Source of the DNA: Streptomyces sp. V3I8
GTDB taxonomy: Bacteria; Actinomycetota; Actinomycetes; Streptomycetales; Streptomycetaceae
Reading direction: 5' to 3'
Assembly: GCF_030817535.1 (NCBI RefSeq)
Contig: NZ_JAUSZL010000002.1
Location: 248,001-312,000, forward strand
DNA: 64,000 nucleotides
Shown piece after piece: positions 59,593-64,000 of the stretch. Under the pieces are notes generated by a model. It did not search any database. It was not told the DNA's origin and saw nothing but the letters and a program-made list of their open reading frames with translations. Numbering within the stretch: the stretch's first letter is position 1; each line of letters starts with the position of its first letter. A program made the position numbers and the translations under genes.

Positions 59593-60669
59593 TCAGGCGG
59601 GCTCCGGCGCCCAGACGCGGTCCGCGTAATCGAGGAAGTTGCGCCCGAGGATCTTCTCGATGCGCTCGGAACGGTAGCCGCGCCGCTCCAGCAGCCGGAT
59701 CAGCTCCCGGAACTGGTCCACCCCGCGCAGGTCGAGGACGAAGGGCAGGGTGTCACCGCGCTCCCCCGCCGCGCCGACCCCGGCCGCCCGGCGCAGCGCG
59801 ACGTGCTCGACGAGGTCCGCGCGGTAGGCGTCGAGGTCGTCGATCGACGTGACGGGCCCGTCGGTGCCGATGCCGACGTGGTCCTCGCCGCACACGTTCA
59901 CCGCGTGGTCGATGTGCGCGACGACATCCGCCGCCGTGGCGTGGCCGGACACGTCGAGGAACGGCATGAAGTAGATGCCGACGAACCCACCGCGCGAGGC
60001 GACCAGACGGAGTTCCTCGTCGGTCTTGTTGCGGGGCAGGTCGGCGAGCGCCCGGCAGCCGGTGTGGTTGATCGACACCGGTGCGCGGGAGAACGTCGCG
60101 GCCTCCAGGCAGGTGCGCTCGCCGCTGTGCGAGAGGTCGACCATCAGGTGGTGCTCGTCGAGCGCCTCGACGACGCGGCGCCCGAAATCGCTCAGGCCCC
60201 GGTTGCCCGGCGCCATGGAGCCGTCGCCGATGTGGTTGGCCTGGTTGTAGGTGAGCTGCACGACGCGCACACCCAGCTCGGCGAACGTGGCCACGCGCCC
60301 GGTGTCCTCGCCGACCGCGACGGCGTTCTGGAAGCCGTAGACGACACCGATCCGGCCCTCTTCCCGGGCCCGGCGGAGGTCGGCCGCCGTGCGGACCTTC
60401 AGGAGGTCCGCCGCGTGCTCCCGGACGATGCCGTCCCAGACCGAGATCTCGTGCAGCGTGTGCTCGTACGGGGGCTCGTCGCCCATGGTGTAGCCGAGGG
60501 TGATGTTGACGGCGGTCAGGCCCGAGGCGTGGGCGTCCGCCAAGGTGCGCACGTCGATGGTGAGCTGGTCGCTGGTCGGGTTGAGCTGTGCGGCCGCCGC
60601 GGCCGACCGGGGCGCGTTGGGGTTGTCGAGCTGCCCGAGCGCGTTGATGATCATGGGGGTGGAGGTCAT
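59593..60669 (-). CDS. Membrane dipeptidase (peptidase M19)-like protein with altered metal ligands
   Basis: A 358-residue TIM-barrel protein of the renal-dipeptidase family. Family landmarks include VVQLTYNQANHIGDG (usual LT.N..N..G), VVEALDEHHLMVDLSHSGER, APVSINHTGCRAL and HVGIGTDGPV near 270. However, the N-terminal zinc pair His-x-Asp is replaced (IINALGQLDNPN), and the bridging glutamate position (usually I-E-G) reads YGFQNAV. Only the two later histidines are clearly kept. It may act as a mononuclear enzyme or on unusual substrates. ATG start overlaps the amidohydrolase stop (ATGA). Partner genes suggest breakdown of imide-type or modified dipeptides. Confidence 0.75.
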   Translation of the reverse strand: MTSTPMIINALGQLDNPNAPRSAAAAAQLNPTSDQLTIDVRTLADAHASGLTAVNITLGYTMGDEPPYEHTLHEISVWDGIVREHAADLLKVRTAADLRRAREEGRIGVVYGFQNAVAVGEDTGRVATFAELGVRVVQLTYNQANHIGDGSMAPGNRGLSDFGRRVVEALDEHHLMVDLSHSGERTCLEAATFSRAPVSINHTGCRALADLPRNKTDEELRLVASRGGFVGIYFMPFLDVSGHATAADVVAHIDHAVNVCGEDHVGIGTDGPVTSIDDLDAYRADLVEHVALRRAAGVGAAGERGDTLPFVLDLRGVDQFRELIRLLERRGYRSERIEKILGRNFLDYADRVWAPEPA

Positions 60670-62030
60670 CGGGCTTCCTCGGTTCCGGCACGGCCCGGTT
60701 CTGCCGTGCGTACGGTGCGGGGATGCGCCGCGTCGTAGGCGCCGCGCTCGTAGCGGTGGCCGCGTTTGACGGTCAGGCAGACGCTGCGCAGGTGGTCGAT
60801 GTCGAGCAGCGGACTCTCCTCCAGGACCACGAAGTTGGCGAGTTTGCCCGCCTCGACGCTGCCCATGCCGGCCTCGGCGCCGGCGGCGCGGGCGCCGAGC
60901 AGCGTGGCCGAGCGCAGCACCTCCTCGGGCGGGATGCCGCAGCGGCGCACCAGGAACGCCAGCTCCTCGAACAGCGCGGGGAAGGGCTCCTGCGGCGGAG
61001 TCTCGTAGTCGGTGCCGGTCGAGAGGTCCACCCCGGCACGGTACGCCTGGGCCGTGATGTGGGCGGCCAGCTTCGAGTGGGCCCGCGCGCGGGCGGCGTC
61101 CTCGGGCCCGTCCCCCGCCAGTTCGGCGCTCTCCCACATGCCGGCGGTCGCGTCGAGGACCGTCCCGTTGCGGCGCATCAGGGCGAACAGCTCGTCGAGG
61201 CGCGGATCGTCCTCGGCGGCGAACCTCTCGTGATCGACCCGCGGCTTGTCCTTGTACGTCGTCAACGGCCCGTCGGCGCCCTCGAAGGCGAGCAGCGTGA
61301 CGTGGGAGACGCTGTCGACGCCGGCCTCGACGACCTGCCGGGGCGTGGCGGGGAAGACCGCCGCGTGGGCCCAGACGGGGATGCCCTGGCGGTGCGCCTC
61401 CGCGGTGATCGCGGCGACCGTGCGGTGGTCGAGGTCGGCGTAGACCTTGATGGCGGCGGCGTGCGTGCCGCGCGCCAGGGCGACGGCGACGCGCAGGTCC
61501 GTGTCGGGCGTGACGGCCTGCATCCACGGCACGGCGCCCGGTGTGGCGCCCTGGGACACCTGATGGGTGCGCGGGTCGTCGAAGAAGCCCGGCCCCGCCA
61601 TCAGCGCGGCGTAGCGGATGTCCGGGCCGGGGATCTCGCCGACGAGGGTGGCCCGCGCGAGGTCGCCCACCTGGCGCAGGTCGTCGGCCATGTCGCGGAT
61701 CGCCGTGATGCCGCTGTGGACGAGCCGGTCCAGCACCGCCTCGGCCTCGGGCCGGTCGGGCGGGGTGGCGAGGTGCTGGTGGGAGTCGATGAGGCCCGGC
61801 ATGACGAAGCGTCCGCCGAGGTCGAAGACGTGCGCGTCGGCGGGCACCGTGGCGGCGATCTCGGCGTCGTCGCCGACCGCGCGGATCATGGGGCCGTCGA
61901 CGACGACCGACGTCGACGGCCGGGGCGGCCGCCCGGTGCCGTCGAACAGCGTGGCGCCGCGGTACACGGCGACCGTGCCCGGCGGTGGCGGGGCGTGCGG
62001 GGTCGGCGCTCCCGTGGCCTCGTGCGTCAT
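60666..62030 (-). CDS. Amidohydrolase-superfamily protein (imidazolonepropionase / Xaa-Pro dipeptidase-like)
   Basis: A 454-residue metal-dependent hydrolase. The first metal motif is PGLIDSHQHLA (HxH, about residue 80). KVYADLDHRTVAAITAEAHR and IPVWAHAA supply a lysine and a histidine, DSVSHVTLL a further His, and STGTDYETPP the catalytic Asp (about 345). The C-terminal beta-sandwich has MGSVEAGKLANFVVLEESPL. Related proteins hydrolyse Xaa-Pro or N-acyl amino acids. First gene of a leftward pair with the dipeptidase-like gene. ATG at 62030 with GAGGTGAAG upstream; the promoter overlaps a 19-bp inverted repeat. Confidence 0.82.
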   Translation of the reverse strand: MTHEATGAPTPHAPPPPGTVAVYRGATLFDGTGRPPRPSTSVVVDGPMIRAVGDDAEIAATVPADAHVFDLGGRFVMPGLIDSHQHLATPPDRPEAEAVLDRLVHSGITAIRDMADDLRQVGDLARATLVGEIPGPDIRYAALMAGPGFFDDPRTHQVSQGATPGAVPWMQAVTPDTDLRVAVALARGTHAAAIKVYADLDHRTVAAITAEAHRQGIPVWAHAAVFPATPRQVVEAGVDSVSHVTLLAFEGADGPLTTYKDKPRVDHERFAAEDDPRLDELFALMRRNGTVLDATAGMWESAELAGDGPEDAARARAHSKLAAHITAQAYRAGVDLSTGTDYETPPQEPFPALFEELAFLVRRCGIPPEEVLRSATLLGARAAGAEAGMGSVEAGKLANFVVLEESPLLDIDHLRSVCLTVKRGHRYERGAYDAAHPRTVRTAEPGRAGTEEAR

Positions 62031-62050
62031 CTTCACCTCGTGATCGGGCT

Positions 62051-62069
62051 TGTTACGCTGTACGTAACA
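62051..62069. promoter_or_regulatory. IclR-type operator between the amidohydrolase and regulator genes
   Basis: TGTTACGCTGTACGTAACA has perfect 7-bp arms (TGTTACG/CGTAACA) and a 5-bp centre. A further half-site, GTAACG, follows at 62073-62078. It lies 21 bases before the amidohydrolase start and 71 before the IclR start. Confidence 0.65.
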
Positions 62070-62139
62070 TGTGTAACGTCTGAAGAAACATGCGTCACCG
62101 TACGCCGCCGTGCCCCGATGCCACAAGGAGTGGTCGGAC

Positions 62140-62919
62140 GTGACCGAAGCGCCCCGCACCGCGGTGGACAAGGCCCTGGACCTGGTGGAGGCCGTGGCCC
62201 GGTCACCGCACCCGCCCCGCCTCACCGACCTCGCCGAGGAGGTCGGGCTGCACCGCGCGACCGCGTACCGCGTGCTCCTGGATCTCGTACGCCGCGGGTG
62301 GGTGCTGCGGGCCGGGGACCGCTACCTGCCCGGCGCGGCGGTGCTCCGGCTGTCGTCGTCCGCGGCGGGCAACTCGCTGGCGGCCCTCGCCCGGCCGGTC
62401 CTCGTGGAACTGTCCGCGCGCACCGGCATGATGGCCAACCTCCAGGTCCTGGAGGACGACCGCTCGCGGGTGATCGACGCCGTACGGCCCGAGCGGCTCG
62501 CGATGATCACCGATCTGGTCGGTGAGGGGCTGCCCGTGCACCGGTTCGCGGGTCCCCTCGCCCTGGTCGCCGCGCTCGCTCCCGCCGCCCGTGCCCCCTA
62601 CCTGCGTCCCGCCGAGGCGGCCGGGCACCCGCTGGAGGGCCCGGACGGGCTGCTGGCCGACCTCGAACGCGCCGGGCGCACCGGCTTCGCCGTCGAACAC
62701 GGCCGCAACGAACAACCCGTCGCCTCGATCGGGCGCGCCGTCGTCCCGACGCCCGGCGCGCCCGTCTGCGCGGTGACGGTCGTCGGTCTGGACGCCGAGT
62801 TCACGCCCGCCCGGCTGCCCGCACTGCGGGGGCACCTGAGCGAAGCCACCGACAGCCTGCAACGGTTGCTGACCGCCCCCGGCGCGCCCGCCTCGCCACG
62901 GACGGACCGGCCGGTATGA
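62140..62919 (+). CDS. IclR-family transcriptional regulator
   Basis: A 259-residue regulator. Helix-turn-helix: VDKALDLVEAVARSPHPPRL and TDLAEEVGLHRATAYRVLLD with the wing RAGDRYLPGAAVLRL. The IclR effector domain follows: GMMANLQVLEDDRSRVIDAV, LPVHRFAGPLALVAALAPAA and FAVEHGRNEQPVASIGRAVV. GTG at 62140 chosen because AAGGAG precedes it and IclR proteins begin shortly before the first helix. Divergent from the amidohydrolase/dipeptidase genes and coupled to the ornithine-cyclodeaminase-like gene, it probably controls both transcripts through the 19-bp palindrome. Confidence 0.85.
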   Translation: MTEAPRTAVDKALDLVEAVARSPHPPRLTDLAEEVGLHRATAYRVLLDLVRRGWVLRAGDRYLPGAAVLRLSSSAAGNSLAALARPVLVELSARTGMMANLQVLEDDRSRVIDAVRPERLAMITDLVGEGLPVHRFAGPLALVAALAPAARAPYLRPAEAAGHPLEGPDGLLADLERAGRTGFAVEHGRNEQPVASIGRAVVPTPGAPVCAVTVVGLDAEFTPARLPALRGHLSEATDSLQRLLTAPGAPASPRTDRPV

Positions 62920-63866
62920 GCGACGTCCTCGTTCTCGACCGCGCCCGGACCCGTGCGGCGCTCGACCCGCACCGCGTGATGGCGGCCGTGGCCCGGGCGC
63001 TGATCGCCATCAGCCGGGGCGAGGCCTCCGCGCCGCCGCGCGTGGCCGCCCGCGCGCCGGGCGGGCTGCTGGGCGTCATGCCCGGTTACGTCCCCGGACT
63101 CGGGCTCGCCGCCAAGCTCGTCTCCGTGTTCGCCGACCCGGCCGACCCGGGCCGCGGCGCCCACCGCGGCATCGTCGCCCTGTTCGACCCGCAGGACGGG
63201 CGTCCCCTGGCCCTGCTCGACGCGGAATCCCTCACCGCGATCCGTACGGCGGCGTCCGCCACCCACAGCGCCCTCGCGCTGGCACCGCCCGGTCCGGGCC
63301 GTATCGCCGTCCTGGGTTCCGGCGCCCAGGCGCGGGCCCAGCTCTCACTGCTGGCCCTGCTCAAGCCTGCCGTACCCGTCACGGTGGCGGGCCGCGACCC
63401 GGGACGCGTACGCGAGGCGGCCGGTCTGCACCCGGCCGCCGTACCGGCCCCGCACGCCGAAGCGGCCGTGCGCGGCGCCGACGTGGTGTTCTGCTGCACC
63501 GGCGCGGCCCGTCCGGTGATCAGCCGGTCCTGGCTCGTCCCCGGCGCCCACGTCAGCTCGGTGGGCGGCTCCCACGGTCCCGAGGTGGACGCCGACACCG
63601 TCCGGGACGCCGCCCTCTTCACGGAATGGCCCGGCGCCTCGACCACCCGGCCGCCGTCCGGTGCGCACGAGTTGCAGAACCTGCCCGGGGAAAGGACCGT
63701 CACGCTGCTGGGCTCCGTGCTGTCCGGCCACCACCCCGGCCGCGGGAACGAGTCCGGGCCGACCCTGTTCAAGTCCACGGGCCACGCGGCGCTGGACGTC
63801 GCCGCGGCCCACGTCGCGTACACGGTCGCCGTGCGCGCGGGATGGGGGACGGTGGTCGACCTGTGA
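62916..63866 (+). CDS. Ornithine cyclodeaminase / mu-crystallin family protein
   Basis: A 316-residue NAD(P)-dependent enzyme. The substrate domain has AAKLVSVFADPADPGRGAHR and GIVALFDPQDGRPLALLDAE, then LTAIRTAASATHSALALAP. The Rossmann motif is IAVLGSGAQARAQLSLLALL (about 128-147), and DVVFCCTGAARPVISRSWLV follows. The family includes ornithine cyclodeaminase, ketimine and pyrroline-2-carboxylate reductases and alanine dehydrogenases. Next to a Xaa-Pro-type amidohydrolase, reduction of a cyclic imine or cyclisation of a basic amino acid is plausible. ATG start overlaps the IclR stop (ATGA). Confidence 0.83.
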   Translation: MSDVLVLDRARTRAALDPHRVMAAVARALIAISRGEASAPPRVAARAPGGLLGVMPGYVPGLGLAAKLVSVFADPADPGRGAHRGIVALFDPQDGRPLALLDAESLTAIRTAASATHSALALAPPGPGRIAVLGSGAQARAQLSLLALLKPAVPVTVAGRDPGRVREAAGLHPAAVPAPHAEAAVRGADVVFCCTGAARPVISRSWLVPGAHVSSVGGSHGPEVDADTVRDAALFTEWPGASTTRPPSGAHELQNLPGERTVTLLGSVLSGHHPGRGNESGPTLFKSTGHAALDVAAAHVAYTVAVRAGWGTVVDL

Positions 63867-63920
63867 GCGGTGGCCGGACCGCACACCGCGCAACGGCTCC
63901 CTGCAGCCGTGCGCCGTTCT

Positions 63921-64000
63921 TCAGAGCCGTAGGCCGTTCTTCTCCGCCTGCTCGACCCTGCGTGACAGTTCCACGCGGGAGCGCACGCCCAGTACGGCGA
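63921..64000 (-). CDS. LuxR-family transcriptional regulator, C-terminal end (partial)
   Basis: Only the last 26 codons are present. They read AVLGVRSRVELSRRVEQAEK followed by NGLRL and a stop. This matches the final recognition-helix end of a LuxR/NarL DNA-binding domain (K-LGVRSRVELARRV). The gene starts outside the window. Confidence 0.7.
   Translation of the reverse strand, partial: AVLGVRSRVELSRRVEQAEKNGLRL

Noticed and set aside
1..64000. tRNA, rRNA, riboswitch, attachment site or intact insertion sequence
   Set aside because: None could be recognised by reading; a covariance-model scan would be needed to exclude small RNAs.

Overview
The window is very GC-rich actinobacterial DNA with the look of a Streptomyces chromosome: strong G/C bias at third codon positions, GTG/TTG starts, translationally coupled ATGA/TGATG gene overlaps, large secreted multidomain glycosidases, an ECF41-type sigma factor, an HbpS/SenS/SenR-type haem-sensing locus, and partner-switching (PP2C/STAS/RsbW-like) genes. 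I see no rRNA, tRNA, CRISPR array, intact insertion sequence or prophage. All names are inferred from reading translated sequence; no database search was run.

Left part (1-12.6 kb) is a mosaic. It starts with the end of an MMPL-type membrane protein, followed by decayed remnants (an NRPS/carboxylic-acid-reductase piece and a histidine-kinase ATPase piece), an MpaB-type oxygenase with a TetR regulator, a secreted M4 metalloprotease, two more pseudogenes, an NADH-dehydrogenase-like flavoprotein next to an ECF41 sigma factor, a metallo-beta-lactamase-fold hydrolase, an internally deleted drug exporter, and an NmrA/QorB-type reductase divergent from an Rrf2 regulator.

From 12.6 to 19.8 kb is a compact operon best read as a complete D-apionate degradation route: oxidoisomerase (ApnO), 3-oxo-isoapionate decarboxylase (OiaC), L-erythrulose kinase (LerK), two isomerases (LerI, EryI), an MFS importer and a divergent FadR-type regulator with two operator-like palindromes. 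From 37.8 to 43.6 kb is a second acid-sugar module, for tetronates: DeoR regulator, GntP permease, an unusual SAF-domain dehydrogenase, OtnK-like kinase and OtnC-like decarboxylase.

Between them lie the haem-sensing trio (senR carries an apparent N-terminal frameshift), a nucleotidyltransferase, and an alpha-glucan locus of about 15 kb: aglR-aglEFG-aglA plus two divergent GH87 alpha-1,3-glucanase genes. Outside the cell the two GH87 enzymes would cut alpha-1,3-glucan; AglEFG would import the oligosaccharides; AglA would hydrolyse them.

From 43.7 to 49.9 kb is a signalling island, the most novel feature here. A PAS/GAF/PP2C phosphatase, a protein with a CarH-type (W-x9-EH) B12 photosensory domain, a STAS protein and a MarR regulator form one coupled operon, next to an MHYT membrane sensor, an RsbW-like ATPase and a second STAS protein. 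I propose a B12-based light (or cobalamin/redox) input into a partner switch.

The right end (50.4-64 kb) has a DHA2 exporter with a MarR regulator, a DUF485/acetate-type symporter pair, an iron-box-controlled siderophore ABC importer, and a coupled operon of atypical M19 dipeptidase, Xaa-Pro-type amidohydrolase, IclR regulator and ornithine cyclodeaminase-like protein. It closes with the tail of a LuxR-family regulator.
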